A stretch of 64,000 nt of DNA from Actinomycetota bacterium (GCA_018268675.1 JAFDWB010000089.1:62001-126000); one strand, 5' to 3'. Numbered from the stretch's first letter, positions 17,228 to 26,949 are shown. Numbers and translations: made by a program. The notes: generated from the letters alone by a model not told the origin.

Positions 17228-19258
17228 ATGATCTCGTCCAAAGCGTGGCGCCTCGCGCCGCTCACCTGTGCCCTGGCCCTCTTCCTCCTCCTTGCCGCAG
17301 GCCGGGCGGAGGCGGCGACGACGTATACGCCCAACCGCTTCGACGACCCGCTCGTGCCGGCGAAATCGTGCACGCCGCCGGTGCCGGTCGGCGGCTGCTC
17401 GCTGCGGGGGGCGATCGAATCGGCGCAGGCGGGGGACACGGTGCAGCTCGGCGCCGGCACCTACACGCTCGAACGGGGCTCGCTGAAGCTGCCGAAGGCG
17501 ATCACGATCATCGGCGCCGGGCCCGGGGCGACGACGATCCGCCAGACCGGGCTCGACCGCGTGATCGAGATCGAAAACCAGGCCGGGCTGACGATGAGCG
17601 GCGTCACGATCACCGGCGGCCACCTGATCGGCCAGACGGGCGCTGGCGGGGCGAGCGCGGGCGCCGATGGCGAACCTGGTGAAGGCGTCTACGGCGCCGG
17701 GATCGACGCGGGCGGGGCGGTCAAACTCACCGACGTCGTCGTCACCGGGAACCAGGCGTTCGGCGGGGACGGCGGCAATGGGGCGGCCGGTACGGCGGGC
17801 CCCGGCGGCGAAGGGGGGCGAGGCGGTTACGCCGACGGCGCCGGGATCAGCGGCGGCAGCGCGCTGACGCTCGTGCGGGTGACCGTGTCGAACAACATCG
17901 CCCAGGGCGGCGCCGGCGGCGTCGGGGGAAGCGGCGGGTCCAGCTTCCCGGGTGGCAAGGGTGGGGCGTCCGGGTCCACGGGCGGGGTCGGCATCAGCAT
18001 GGGAGGCAGCTCCTCGTTGACCGTCACCGACAGCGCGATCACCGGCAACCACGGCAGCTCCGGCAAGGGCGGCGCCGGCGGTGCCGGGGGCACGCTCGCC
18101 GGCGCCGGTGGCGCGGGCGGCCAGGGCGAATCCTCCGACGGGGGCGGACTGTTCTCGAACGGAACCGTGAAGCTCACCAACGTCACCTTCACCGGCAACT
18201 CGGCGAGCGGCGCCGATGGCGGTGACGGCGGCGCGGCCAGGAGTCTCACCCTCCCCAGCGTGGGCGGCGCAGGTGGCTATGGGTGGGGCGGCTCCGGCGG
18301 CGCGGTCGCCCTGATGAACGGCGCCGCCGGCCAGTTCGCCTCGGTGACGATCGACGGCAACGAAGCGGGTATCGCCACCGCGAGCAAAGGCGGTACGGGC
18401 AGCGACGGTGGCGCGGCCGGCGCGAACGGCGGCAAGTCCGGGACGTCGGGCGGCAACCTCTTCGTCTACAACGCCTCGCTGACGATCCGCGACACGATCG
18501 TCGCCGACGGCACGGCCGAAGCGAGCAACGCCAACTGCAACATCCGCGGCGGTGGCACCCTGCTGAGCGCCGGCCACAACCTCGAGGACCACAGCCAGTG
18601 CATCGCCGCGCCGGCGAGCGGGGATCTGCTCGGCGTTCCGGCGGGCCTCGCCCCGCTCGCCGACAACGGCGGCCCGACCCAGACGATGGCCCTGCAGCCA
18701 GGCAGCGCCGCGATCGGCGCCGGCGAACCGAGCTGCGTCGACGCCACCGGCAAACCGCTCGCCACCGACCAACGCGGCCTGCCCCGCTACGCGCCGTGCG
18801 ACATCGGCGCCTTCCAGGTGCAGCCGACGCCTCCACCGGTACCGACCCCCGGGCCGTCTGGCCAGGGCCCGTCGGGCTCCCCGCCGCCGACGCCGGTGCT
18901 GAGCCACCTCGCGCTCTCACACGCCACCAAGGCACGGGGCGCCATGAGGTGGACGATCGCGTTCGACCTGAGCACCCCCGCGCACGTCACCTTCGCGCTC
19001 GCACGGAGCCGCCCCGGCGTCCTGGTGGGCGGCAAGTGCATCCACCCGGCCGGACACAAGAAGGGCAAGGCGTGCTCGCGCTGGACCAAGGCGGGCGGCG
19101 GCCCGCCCGCGGTCGACGCGCACCAGGGCGCCAACTCAGTCGCCTGGAGCCCGAGTCGCCTCGCGCCCGGCAAGTACCGACTGACCGCCACTCCGTCCGG
19201 TGGCGCCCCCGCCTCCAAGGCGTTCGTCGTCGCCGCCCCCCGCGCGCCGCGGAGCTGA
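17228..19258 (+). CDS. Secreted Gly-rich right-handed beta-helix protein
   Basis: About 676 residues. A cleavable signal peptide (hydrophobic core ALALFLLLAAG, AEA cleavage site) is followed by a CSLRGAIESAQAGDTVQL segment and parallel beta-helix rungs of the TNVTFTGNSA type, then Gly-rich loops, a choice-of-anchor-Q-like section (DNGGPTQTMAL, DQRG, CDIGAFQ), a Pro-rich linker (PTPPPVPTPGP) and a C-terminal beta-sandwich-like domain. It is likely an extracellular or surface adhesin/polysaccharide-interacting protein; no catalytic residues are recognised. The ATG is 31 bases after kbl, with TAATGC close upstream, so it may have its own promoter. Confidence 0.75.
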   Translation: MISSKAWRLAPLTCALALFLLLAAGRAEAATTYTPNRFDDPLVPAKSCTPPVPVGGCSLRGAIESAQAGDTVQLGAGTYTLERGSLKLPKAITIIGAGPGATTIRQTGLDRVIEIENQAGLTMSGVTITGGHLIGQTGAGGASAGADGEPGEGVYGAGIDAGGAVKLTDVVVTGNQAFGGDGGNGAAGTAGPGGEGGRGGYADGAGISGGSALTLVRVTVSNNIAQGGAGGVGGSGGSSFPGGKGGASGSTGGVGISMGGSSSLTVTDSAITGNHGSSGKGGAGGAGGTLAGAGGAGGQGESSDGGGLFSNGTVKLTNVTFTGNSASGADGGDGGAARSLTLPSVGGAGGYGWGGSGGAVALMNGAAGQFASVTIDGNEAGIATASKGGTGSDGGAAGANGGKSGTSGGNLFVYNASLTIRDTIVADGTAEASNANCNIRGGGTLLSAGHNLEDHSQCIAAPASGDLLGVPAGLAPLADNGGPTQTMALQPGSAAIGAGEPSCVDATGKPLATDQRGLPRYAPCDIGAFQVQPTPPPVPTPGPSGQGPSGSPPPTPVLSHLALSHATKARGAMRWTIAFDLSTPAHVTFALARSRPGVLVGGKCIHPAGHKKGKACSRWTKAGGGPPAVDAHQGANSVAWSPSRLAPGKYRLTATPSGGAPASKAFVVAAPRAPRS

Positions 19259-19320
19259 TGAAGGGCTGATCCAAGGCCCCTGCCCTTGCAAGCTGGCGCC
19301 CGAGGCCGTCGCGATCACGC

Positions 19321-19359
19321 TGAGTGAATTTGCCCCCTATACGGTGGAAATCTCACTCA
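19321..19359. terminator. Imperfect hairpin between convergent genes
   Basis: TGAGTGA at 19321-19327 pairs with TCACTCA at 19353-19359, continued inward by ATTT/AAAT with small bulges; a second GC hairpin (CCCGGG...CCCGGG) follows at about 19368-19385. This 250-base stretch between the beta-helix gene and uppP holds no gene I can support and most likely terminates transcription from both sides. Confidence 0.5.
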
Positions 19360-19511
19360 ACGCGTTCCCGGGTCCCCATCCCGGGGCTCCTCGCACGCAC
19401 CCCTCACGTCTCGCCCGAGACCATTGCGGACGGCCACAAGCCGCTCGCGCCCGCCGGGCGAGTCGGCGTCGGCGGTGAAGCCCCTCGTCGACCTGGTCAC
19501 CGGCGATCCGC

Positions 19512-20495
19512 CTAGAAGGCGGCGAAGCGAATGAAGCTGATGCCGCCGGCGATCAGGCAGTAGATCGCGAACGGGGTGAGGGTGTGGCGCTCGAAGTAGC
19601 GGACCAGGAAGCGGACGGAGATGTAGGCGGCGACGCCGCAGACGACGAAGCCGACGGCGACCTGGCCGTGGATGTGTTCGCCCGCGCTGCCGAAGAGGCT
19701 GGGGACCTTGAGCACGCCGGCGGCGAGGATCACCGGCGTCGCCAGAAGGAAGGCGAAGCGGGCGGCGTCCTCGTGGGAGAGACCTTTCCAGAGGCCGCCG
19801 ACCATCGTCACCCCCGAGCGGCTGATGCCGGCGAGGAGGGCGAAGGTCTGGAAGGCGCCGATGATCAGGCCGTCGAGATAGGGCATGCCGGAGAGGCGGA
19901 CGTCGGAGCGGTAGGCCTCCTCGACCTCCTCCGCCGAGCGCGAGCCGCTGGCGCCGTGGGTGGGGTGCGGCTCCGCCGGGACCACCGGCACGATCGCCGG
20001 CGGCGACGCCTCGGCGCGGCGGCGCAGGCGCTCGCCGGCGAGGAGGATCAGGCCGTTGACGAAGAGGAAGGCGCTCGCGGCGACGGGCTTGGCGAAGATC
20101 GTGCGGAAGACGTGCTCGAGCGCCAGCCCGGTGATCCCGACCGGGATCGTCGCCAGGATGATCATCCAGGCGAGGCGCTCGTCGGAGTCGGCCGCGCTGA
20201 AGCGACGCTCGCGCACGGTGCGACCGGCGCTGCGGAAGAAGCCGCGCACGATCCGCACCCAATCGGCGCGGAAGAAGAAGAGCAGCGCCAACGCGGTGGC
20301 GACGTGGAGGGCGACGATGAAGGCGAGGTAGAACGAGGCCTCGCTGCTGGCCTGGGAGGACTGCGTCACCAGCGTCTCCCATTCGCCGCCGATCCAGGCC
20401 GGGACGAGCACCGAGTGGCCGAGGCTCGACACCGGGAAAAGCTCGGTGACGCCCTGGACGAGGGCGATCACGATCGCCTGTAGATAGGTCAACAT
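19512..20495 (-). CDS. uppP: Undecaprenyl-diphosphate phosphatase
   Basis: About 327 residues, integral membrane. It recycles undecaprenyl pyrophosphate to the monophosphate carrier needed for peptidoglycan and other wall polymers. Family motifs are the N-terminal QGVTELFPVSSLGH (normally ELLPISSSGH) and the central GISRSGVT, which holds the phosphate-binding Arg. Multiple hydrophobic segments follow. A non-conserved loop of about 40 residues (EASPPAIVP...EEVEEAY) makes it longer than the E. coli protein. It is transcribed alone and not obviously linked to its neighbours. Confidence 0.93.
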   Translation of the reverse strand: MLTYLQAIVIALVQGVTELFPVSSLGHSVLVPAWIGGEWETLVTQSSQASSEASFYLAFIVALHVATALALLFFFRADWVRIVRGFFRSAGRTVRERRFSAADSDERLAWMIILATIPVGITGLALEHVFRTIFAKPVAASAFLFVNGLILLAGERLRRRAEASPPAIVPVVPAEPHPTHGASGSRSAEEVEEAYRSDVRLSGMPYLDGLIIGAFQTFALLAGISRSGVTMVGGLWKGLSHEDAARFAFLLATPVILAAGVLKVPSLFGSAGEHIHGQVAVGFVVCGVAAYISVRFLVRYFERHTLTPFAIYCLIAGGISFIRFAAF

Positions 20496-20640
20496 TCAGC
20501 GACTCCTCGCGATCTGTTCATGGGCGGGCCGGGGGCTGCGGTCGTCTGGCCTGGGTTCGGTCATCGGTACCGGGGAGCAGTAGCGTAAATCCGCCGTCAA
20601 GTTGTGAGGATTCGGGGATCGAAGTGGCCGCCGAGGCCGG

Positions 20641-21405
20641 TTGAGTCATAATCCGGGGATCGTCACCACTCACACTAATAACTCGGATCGCACCAACTCC
20701 AAACAGCAATCGACCCGTACGGTCGGGCGCGCGCTGGCGTTGCTGTCGACGGTCGCCGAGGGGACTACCGGTAACACCCTGACGGAGCTCGCCCGCGCGG
20801 TCGACCTCTCCCCCAGCACCGCGAGCCGGCTGCTCGGGACGCTTGCGCAACACGGGTTCGTGCGGCGGGACGAGAACTCCCGTTACGGGGTCGGGCCGCG
20901 GATGAAGCAGATCGCCGCCGCGACCTTGCGGGAGGAGCCGCTGTACGACCTGGTCGGCCCGCACCTGCTGTCGCTGGCGGCGGAAACCGGTGAGACCGCG
21001 AACCTCGGGGTGGCGACCCAGGACGGCCGGGTGCTCTACCTGCGGCAGGTGTCGAGCGGGCAGCTGGTGCAGACGGCGACCTGGACGGGACGCACCATTC
21101 CACTCGAGTCGACGGCACTGGGGCGGGCGCTCAGCGGCGAGGCGTCCACCGACGGCTACGTCACCTCGCACCGCGACGACAGCGACATCGTCGCCGTCTC
21201 CTCGCCGATCGTGAACCATGACGGCGAGATCGTCGGCGCGATCAGCGTCAACGCCCCCGACTACCGCACCACCGACAGCTCGATCCGCTCCTTCGGCAGG
21301 GCCCTGATGTCACACGCCCACGAGATCTCCCTCGCCCTCGGCGCCCCGGCCGACTTCTTCACCCACTCCGAGGACACAGAGGGCGACGAGCCAGACGCCG
21401 GCTGA
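20641..21405 (+). CDS. IclR-family transcriptional regulator
   Basis: About 254 residues with an N-terminal helix-turn-helix (LTELARAVDLSPSTASRLL, about residues 45-65) and an IclR effector domain. The TTG start at 20641 is the only in-frame start I see before the DNA-binding domain. A near-direct repeat (TTCGGGGATCG about 20611 and ATCCGGGGATCG about 20651) precedes and overlaps the start and might be its own operator. It is convergent with the oligopeptide-type ABC operon, which is a plausible but unproven target. Confidence 0.85.
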   Translation: MSHNPGIVTTHTNNSDRTNSKQQSTRTVGRALALLSTVAEGTTGNTLTELARAVDLSPSTASRLLGTLAQHGFVRRDENSRYGVGPRMKQIAAATLREEPLYDLVGPHLLSLAAETGETANLGVATQDGRVLYLRQVSSGQLVQTATWTGRTIPLESTALGRALSGEASTDGYVTSHRDDSDIVAVSSPIVNHDGEIVGAISVNAPDYRTTDSSIRSFGRALMSHAHEISLALGAPADFFTHSEDTEGDEPDAG

Positions 21406-21442
21406 CGCCCCCTCCGCGCGCCCGACGCCCGCACCCCGGCGC

Positions 21443-21481
21443 GTTCGCACTTATCTACAACTGTTGTGGCCAACTGCGAAC
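21443..21481. repeat. Type A hairpin element (degenerate copy A2)
   Basis: GTTCGCA (21443-21449) pairs with TGCGAAC (21475-21481). An imperfect middle contains the nested palindrome ACAAC-TG-TTGT. The arm sequence matches A1 at 9750 (GTTCGCACTTA). It lies 37 bases after the iclR stop, between convergent genes. Confidence 0.6.
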
Positions 21482-21522
21482 TCACCGGCCCGGCCGAGGG
21501 CCATGGCGCGGGGCGACAGCCC

Positions 21523-21570
21523 GTCCGGAGGCTCCAGCCGGCCTGGGGGAAGCCGGCCGAGCCCCCGGAC
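21523..21570. terminator. Long GC hairpin downstream of the ABC ATPase gene
   Basis: GTCCGG-GGCTC-GCCGGC arms pair across an 8-base loop with one mismatch and a small bulge. It ends 6 bases beyond the leftward ABC ATPase stop codon, so it is well placed to terminate that operon and the convergent iclR transcript. It lacks a T-tract. Confidence 0.55.
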
Positions 21571-21576
21571 CGACCC

Positions 21577-23373
21577 TTACCCCGCCTTCGCCGCCAGCAG
21601 TGACTTCGTGTACGGGTCCTGGGGGTTGTGTAACACCTCCTCTCGCGTCCCTTCCTCCACCACCCGGCCCGCGCTGAGGACGACGATCGACTGGGCGATC
21701 ATGCGTACCAGTTGCAGGTCATGAGTGATGAACAGCATCGCCATCTCGGAGTCACGTTGGAGGTCGGCGAGGAGGTTCACGATCGAGGCCTGGACCGAGA
21801 CGTCGAGGGCCGAGGTGACCTCGTCGCAGATCAGGACCCGCGGCTCGGCCATCAGCGCCCGGGCGATCGCCACCCGCTGGCGCTCGCCACCCGAGAGCTC
21901 GTGCGGGTACCGGGCCGCGTACTGCTCGCCGAGCTCCATCCGGGCCAGCGCCTCCACCGCCCTCCCCCGCGCGGCGCGGGCGTCGAGGCCGAGAAAGGTG
22001 CGTCCCGGTTGGGCGACGATGTCGCCGATCCGCCGGCGCGGGTTGAGCGAGGAATAAGGGTTCTGGAACACGTACTGGATCGCCTGGCGCACCGCCACCG
22101 GGCGCCTGCCCGCCGCCGCCGCGATCGGCGCGCCGTCGTACTCGACCACGCCGCGGTAATCGGTGTGGAGGCCGGCCAGGCAACGCGCGAGGGTCGTCTT
22201 GCCGCTGCCAGACTCGCCGACCAGCGCCACACAGGTCCCCGGCGGCAGCGTCACCGTGACGTCGTCCAGCACCTCGACCCGGCCGTGCGCCGCCCGCTCG
22301 ACCTCCACCCGCGCCACCGGCGCGACGACCGCGCTCGCGCGGCGCTCCAGCTTCACCAGCGGCGCCGCCCGGTGCAGGCGCGCGACCTCCTCGACCCGCA
22401 GGCAACGGGCCGCGTGGCCGGGCGCGACCTCGCGCAGGTCCGGGATCTCGGCCCGGCAGCGGTCCTCCACATAAGGGCAGCGCGGCGCGAAGTCGCAGCC
22501 GACCCGGTGGGCGCGGGGCGGCGGGCTCTGGCCGGGGATGCCGACGAGGCGGTGTTCGCCCTCGGCCCGCGGCACCGCGGCGAGGAGGCCGAGCGCGTAA
22601 GGGTGGCGCGCGCTCTGCGCGAGGTCGGCGACGGTGCCGGTCTCGACGATCCGCCCCGCGTACATCACCGCCAGCCGGTCGGCCACTTCGAGCAGCAGCT
22701 CGAGGTCGTGGCTGACGAACACCATCGCCGTGCCGTGCTCGGAGCGGAGCGTCCGGATCGTCTCGATGATCCGCGCCTGGGTCGCCACGTCGAGGCCGGT
22801 CGTCGGCTCGTCGAGGACGACCACCGCGGGCTGGTTGGCGAACGCCATCGCCAGGGCGAAGCGCTGCTGCTGGCCGCCGGAGAGCTCGTGCGGGTAGCGG
22901 CGCAGGAAGCGCACGTCGCTCGGCAGGTCGACTTCCCCGAGTAGCCGGGCGGCGCGGGCGCGGCGCGCCTTGCGGTCCCCCAACCCGTGCACCGCGAGCA
23001 GCTCGTCCAACTGCGGGCCGAGCCGGTAGCCGGGGTCGAGCGAGGCCCCCGGATCCTGCGGCACGTAGGAGATCAGGGAGCCGCGGCGGGCACGCAGGTC
23101 GCCCTCGGAGCAGTGCAGCATGTCCTGTTCGCCGACCGCGACCGAACCCGCGGTGACGCGCATCCCGGTCCGGCAGTGGCCGAGCAGCGCCAGCCCCAGC
23201 GTCGTCTTCCCCGAGCCGGTCTCGCCGACCAGGCCGAGGATCTCCCCGCGCGCCAGCGAGAGCGAGACGCGGGAGAGGACCGAGCTCTCGCCGACGTCGA
23301 TGGTCAGGTCGCTGACCGCGGCGGCGGCCGGCTCGACCGCCTTCGAGGAGCGCGGCACGCTCGGGGCGCTCAT
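21577..23373 (-). CDS. Oligopeptide-type ABC transporter, fused dual ATPase (OppD-OppF-like)
   Basis: About 598 residues made of two complete ABC ATPase halves. The first has Walker A GETGSGKTT, signature LSGGQQQR and Walker B VVVLDEPTTGLD. The second has GESGSGKTT, LSGGERQR and VLICDEVTSALD. Between them is the CDFAPRCPY...DRCRAEIP Cys cluster typical of OppD/DppD C-termini. Fusion of D and F subunits is common in actinobacteria. The ATG start overlaps the permease stop (ATGA). It powers the DppB/DppC-type permeases encoded upstream. Confidence 0.92.
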   Translation of the reverse strand: MSAPSVPRSSKAVEPAAAAVSDLTIDVGESSVLSRVSLSLARGEILGLVGETGSGKTTLGLALLGHCRTGMRVTAGSVAVGEQDMLHCSEGDLRARRGSLISYVPQDPGASLDPGYRLGPQLDELLAVHGLGDRKARRARAARLLGEVDLPSDVRFLRRYPHELSGGQQQRFALAMAFANQPAVVVLDEPTTGLDVATQARIIETIRTLRSEHGTAMVFVSHDLELLLEVADRLAVMYAGRIVETGTVADLAQSARHPYALGLLAAVPRAEGEHRLVGIPGQSPPPRAHRVGCDFAPRCPYVEDRCRAEIPDLREVAPGHAARCLRVEEVARLHRAAPLVKLERRASAVVAPVARVEVERAAHGRVEVLDDVTVTLPPGTCVALVGESGSGKTTLARCLAGLHTDYRGVVEYDGAPIAAAAGRRPVAVRQAIQYVFQNPYSSLNPRRRIGDIVAQPGRTFLGLDARAARGRAVEALARMELGEQYAARYPHELSGGERQRVAIARALMAEPRVLICDEVTSALDVSVQASIVNLLADLQRDSEMAMLFITHDLQLVRMIAQSIVVLSAGRVVEEGTREEVLHNPQDPYTKSLLAAKAG

Positions 23374-24266
23374 CCCTGCCCCCCGTGCTCGCGCCGCCGC
23401 GCCGCGGTGGCGAGGCCGTCGGTGAGCAGGCTCACCCCGATCACGAACAGCCCGAGCACGACCGCGGGCGCGATCACCGCCCACGGCTGGATCGTCAGGC
23501 CGCCCTGGTTGACGTAGATCATCCGCCCCCAGTTGACCCCGGTGCCGCCGAAGCCGAGATACCCGAGCGAGGCGAGGGTCACGGTCGAGATCGCGAAGCG
23601 CACGCCGAGCTCGACCGAGCAGGGCGTGGTGATGTTGGGCAGGATCTCGGCGAACAGCATCCGCGGGCGGGAGAGGCCGATCGCCTCCGCGTAGGCGATG
23701 AAGTTCTCCTCCACCACGCGCAGCGTCGCGGCGCGGGCGACGCGCGCGGTGAGCGGCACGTGGAAGGCGGCGACGATCAGGGTGAGGACGACCGGGCTCG
23801 GGCCGATCCGCGTCAGCACGAGCAGGATCAGGACGATCTGCGGCAGCGCCAGCGCGGTGTCGTTGGCGCGGGCGACGAAGCGGCTGAAGCGCGAGGAGGA
23901 GAGCCCGGTCGCCATGCCGACGATCGTCCCCACGGCGACGCCGATGATCGTCGCCAGCAGCGCCTCGAGCAGGATCGCGCGGCCGCCGGCGAGGACCTGG
24001 CTGACGACGTCGTGGCCGACCGCGTCGGCGCCCAGCGGCAGGCCGGGGCCGGGCGGCGCGTAGGGGGCGGCGACGAAGGCTTCCGGGTCGTTCGGGGCGA
24101 TCGCCGGACCGATGATCGCGATCACGAGGACCACGGTGGCGAGCGCCAGCCCGAGGCGCGTCCGCCAGAGCCGCAGCGCGACCCGGATCAGGCCGCCCGA
24201 GGCGCCGGTGGGCGGCGCCAGCGCGAGCGGCTCGGCCTCGTCGAACAGGGCGGGCGTGGTGCTCAC
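23370..24266 (-). CDS. Oligopeptide-type ABC transporter permease (DppC-like)
   Basis: About 298 residues. A cytoplasmic N-terminus and first transmembrane helix are followed by a periplasmic segment containing PLGADAVGHDVVSQVL (the PLGTDxxGRDxxS family signature in variant form). The binding-protein-dependent permease domain has an EAA-type loop (AEAIGLSRPRMLFAEILPN). It pairs with the DppB-like subunit encoded upstream to form the channel. Overlapping start/stop codons on both sides show a coupled operon. Confidence 0.92.
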   Translation of the reverse strand: MSTTPALFDEAEPLALAPPTGASGGLIRVALRLWRTRLGLALATVVLVIAIIGPAIAPNDPEAFVAAPYAPPGPGLPLGADAVGHDVVSQVLAGGRAILLEALLATIIGVAVGTIVGMATGLSSSRFSRFVARANDTALALPQIVLILLVLTRIGPSPVVLTLIVAAFHVPLTARVARAATLRVVEENFIAYAEAIGLSRPRMLFAEILPNITTPCSVELGVRFAISTVTLASLGYLGFGGTGVNWGRMIYVNQGGLTIQPWAVIAPAVVLGLFVIGVSLLTDGLATAARRREHGGQG

Positions 24267-25306
24267 AGGCGGGTCCGCAGTTTCGGCGTCAGCATGATCA
24301 CGATCACGTCGGAGAGGATGTAGAGGAGGACCGCGGCGGTGGCCAGCAGCATCGTGATCGCCTGGACCACCGGCAGGTCACGTTGGGAGACGGCTTCGAC
24401 CAGGGCGAGGCCGAGACCGGGGTAGGAGAACACGGTCTCGACCGCGACGATCCCGCCGGTCAGGTAGATCAGGATGATCGTCGCCACCTGGACCGCCGGG
24501 GCGGCCGAGTTGCGCAGTCCGTGCCGCCAGATCACCCGCCGCTCGGGCACACCGTTGAGGCGCGCCCAGCTCACGTACTCGGTCTCCAGCACCTCGATCA
24601 TCGTCGCCCGCACCATCTGGGTCAGGTACGGCAGCGCGCCCAACACCAGGGCGAGCACCGGCAATACCAGCAGTTCGGGCTGTTCCCAGGCGGATTCGCT
24701 CGGGTTCAGGGTGGAGACCGCCGGCAGCACGTGGAACACACTGGTCGCGAAGAACACCACGACGAATACCGCGATCACGAACTCGGGCAGCGCCATCAGC
24801 ACCAGGACGCTGCTCGAGATCACCGTGTCGAGGAGCCCGCCGCGCCGCCGCGCCGCCGTCAGCCCGAGCACGAAGGCGAGCGGGAAGGCGATCACCGAGG
24901 TGAGGACGACGAGGGCGAGCGAGTTCTGGGCGCGGCCGCCGACGATGCTGCCCACGGTCAGGTTCCGGTTGGCGAGCGAGTTGCCGAGGTTGCCGCCGAG
25001 CAGGTTGCCGAGCCAGCTCAGGTACTCGTGGATCACCGAGTGGTTGAGCCCGAGCTGTTCGCGCAGGTGTTCGACCGCTTCCGGGGTGGCGTTGCGGCCG
25101 AGGACCGCGGTCGCGACGTTGCCGGGCAGCGCCTGGGTGAAGAAGAACACCGCGACCGAGATCACGAACAGCATCACCAGGCCGGTCAAGAGCCGGCCCG
25201 CGATCAGCCGCGCCATCGGGCCGGTGAGTGCCCGCTTCAGTGACTCGAGGCGCCGCCCGGGCGCCGCCTCAGGACTTGAATCCCATTTCGCGGTAGCGGA
25301 AGTCAC
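24263..25306 (-). CDS. Oligopeptide-type ABC transporter permease (DppB-like)
   Basis: About 347 residues with the DppB/OppB layout: one N-terminal helix, the LREQLGLNHSVIHEYLSWLGNLLGGNLG periplasmic family segment (residues about 85-112), and a C-terminal permease domain with the EAA loop (YVSWARLNGVPERRVIWRHGLRN). The GTG start at 25306 lies inside the last 38 bases of the binding-protein gene, and I see no equally good later start. Confidence 0.92.
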   Translation of the reverse strand: MTSATAKWDSSPEAAPGRRLESLKRALTGPMARLIAGRLLTGLVMLFVISVAVFFFTQALPGNVATAVLGRNATPEAVEHLREQLGLNHSVIHEYLSWLGNLLGGNLGNSLANRNLTVGSIVGGRAQNSLALVVLTSVIAFPLAFVLGLTAARRRGGLLDTVISSSVLVLMALPEFVIAVFVVVFFATSVFHVLPAVSTLNPSESAWEQPELLVLPVLALVLGALPYLTQMVRATMIEVLETEYVSWARLNGVPERRVIWRHGLRNSAAPAVQVATIILIYLTGGIVAVETVFSYPGLGLALVEAVSQRDLPVVQAITMLLATAAVLLYILSDVIVIMLTPKLRTRL

Positions 25307-26903
25307 TCCCCGCCTCGCCGTTCGGGTACGGCCGGTAGCCCGTCACCCCCGCGGAGTAACCGGTGACGTAGTCGTGAAACTGGGTGACCACGTAGGGGCC
25401 GCGTTCGTAGGAGATTTCCTGCATGCGATGGACGATCTGCTTGCGCTTTTCGTCGTCTTTCTGGGCTGCCGCTTCTTCGAAGAGCTTTTCGTATTCGGCG
25501 TCTTTGAAGTGGGTGTTGTTGTAGGGGGCGGTGGGCGCTTCGGTGAGGGCGGCCTGGTCAAGGATGCTGAGCGACCCCCACAGTGACAGGGAGAGCGGAT
25601 AGGTCCCGTACTGGGGGCCGTAGAAGGTCGCCTCGTCGACCTGGCGGAATTCGACCTTGAAGCCGGCCGGGGCGACCTGCTGGACCAGCACTTCGTTCTG
25701 CCGGTTGGCCATCGGCAGGATCGGCGCGCCGGTCAGCTGCACGGCGAGCTCTTCCTGGCCCGCGGCCTTGAGCAGCGATTTCGCTTTTTCGATGTCCTGT
25801 TCGCGCTGCGGGAGCGAGTGGTTGTACTCCGGGTCGAAGGGGCCGAAGTAGTCGTTGGCGATGACCGCGTGGCCGGCGTAGACCTGGGAGATCAGCTGCT
25901 TGCGGTTGACGGCGAGGCGCAGGGCCTGGCGCACGCGCACGTCGTTGAACGGCGGCTTCGAGCAGTCCATCGGCCAGGTCAGGGTGGCGCTCGAGGGGTA
26001 GACGAACACGTTGAACTTGCTGCCGCCTTGTTCGACCACCGGGATCAGGGTGGGATCGAGGTCGGGCGCGACGTCCACCTGCCCGCCGACCAACCCGTTG
26101 ACCTGCGCCGTGCCGGTGGGGAAGTTGACGAACGACAGTTCGTCGATGTAGGGCTGGTTCGGCACCCAGTAGTCGCTGAACGCTTCGAACGTCGCCCGCT
26201 GGCCGGCGGTGTAGGAGGAGAGTTTGAAGGCCCCCGACCCGATCGGTTCCTTGGCGTTGAAGCCGACCGGGACGATCGACTGGTTGAAGCTCGTCATCGT
26301 GTCCGGGAAGTACATCGCGGGCCGCTTGAACTGCATGCGGATCGTGCGGCTGTCGAGCTTCTTGATGTTGTTCGGGTCGATGAATTCGATTTCGCCGACG
26401 TTGTAGAGGCCGGGCGGCTTGAGGATCCGCTGGAAGGTGTAGATGAGGTCGTCGGCGGTGACCGGTTTGCCGTCGTGCCAGTGCGCCTGGCGCAGGCGCA
26501 CCACCCATTTGTCCGGCGCTTCGCAGTGGATTTCTTCGGCGAGCTGGTTGACCAGCAGGCCGTGGGTGTCGTAACTGGTGAGGGTGTCGTAGAGCTGCTT
26601 GCAGATCGCCGCCGAGGAGGTGGTCGAGGCTTCCGCCGGGTCGAGCGTGTCGCTGGTGCTCATGCCGGGGATCGCGACCCGGAGGGTGCCGCCCTTTTTC
26701 GGGGTCGTGCGCCCGCCCGCGGCGCCGCTGACGGTGCTCGCGTTGCCGCCGGTGGCGGTCGTCGACGAGCTCCCTCCGCAGGCCTCGAGGAGGGTGGGGA
26801 GGGCGAGCGCGCCTGCGCCCGCCGCCATCCCCTTGAGCATCAGTGCCCGTCGGTTCATCGCCCGCGCGGCAAGGTGGCCTGAATTTCGAGTCATCTCTTT
26901 CAC
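25269..26903 (-). CDS. Oligopeptide-type ABC transporter substrate-binding lipoprotein (family 5)
   Basis: About 544 residues. A basic N-terminus with MNRRALMLKG (twin-arginine-like), a hydrophobic run and the lipobox LEAC lead into a Ser/Thr/Gly linker and a DppA/OppA-type binding domain (GGTLRVAIPG at its beginning, a WHDGKPVTADD segment near residue 160). The GTG at 26903 follows AAGGAGG closely; the ATG at 26894 is an alternative. The ligand may be a peptide, but family 5 proteins also bind opines, nickel, sugars and other compounds. The DUF3830 neighbour hints at an unusual substrate. Confidence 0.88.
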   Translation of the reverse strand: MKEMTRNSGHLAARAMNRRALMLKGMAAGAGALALPTLLEACGGSSSTTATGGNASTVSGAAGGRTTPKKGGTLRVAIPGMSTSDTLDPAEASTTSSAAICKQLYDTLTSYDTHGLLVNQLAEEIHCEAPDKWVVRLRQAHWHDGKPVTADDLIYTFQRILKPPGLYNVGEIEFIDPNNIKKLDSRTIRMQFKRPAMYFPDTMTSFNQSIVPVGFNAKEPIGSGAFKLSSYTAGQRATFEAFSDYWVPNQPYIDELSFVNFPTGTAQVNGLVGGQVDVAPDLDPTLIPVVEQGGSKFNVFVYPSSATLTWPMDCSKPPFNDVRVRQALRLAVNRKQLISQVYAGHAVIANDYFGPFDPEYNHSLPQREQDIEKAKSLLKAAGQEELAVQLTGAPILPMANRQNEVLVQQVAPAGFKVEFRQVDEATFYGPQYGTYPLSLSLWGSLSILDQAALTEAPTAPYNNTHFKDAEYEKLFEEAAAQKDDEKRKQIVHRMQEISYERGPYVVTQFHDYVTGYSAGVTGYRPYPNGEAGSDFRYREMGFKS

Positions 26904-26949
26904 CACTCCTCCTTGTGCTTCAGTCGGTCTCCCCTTCACCCCCTGCGTC

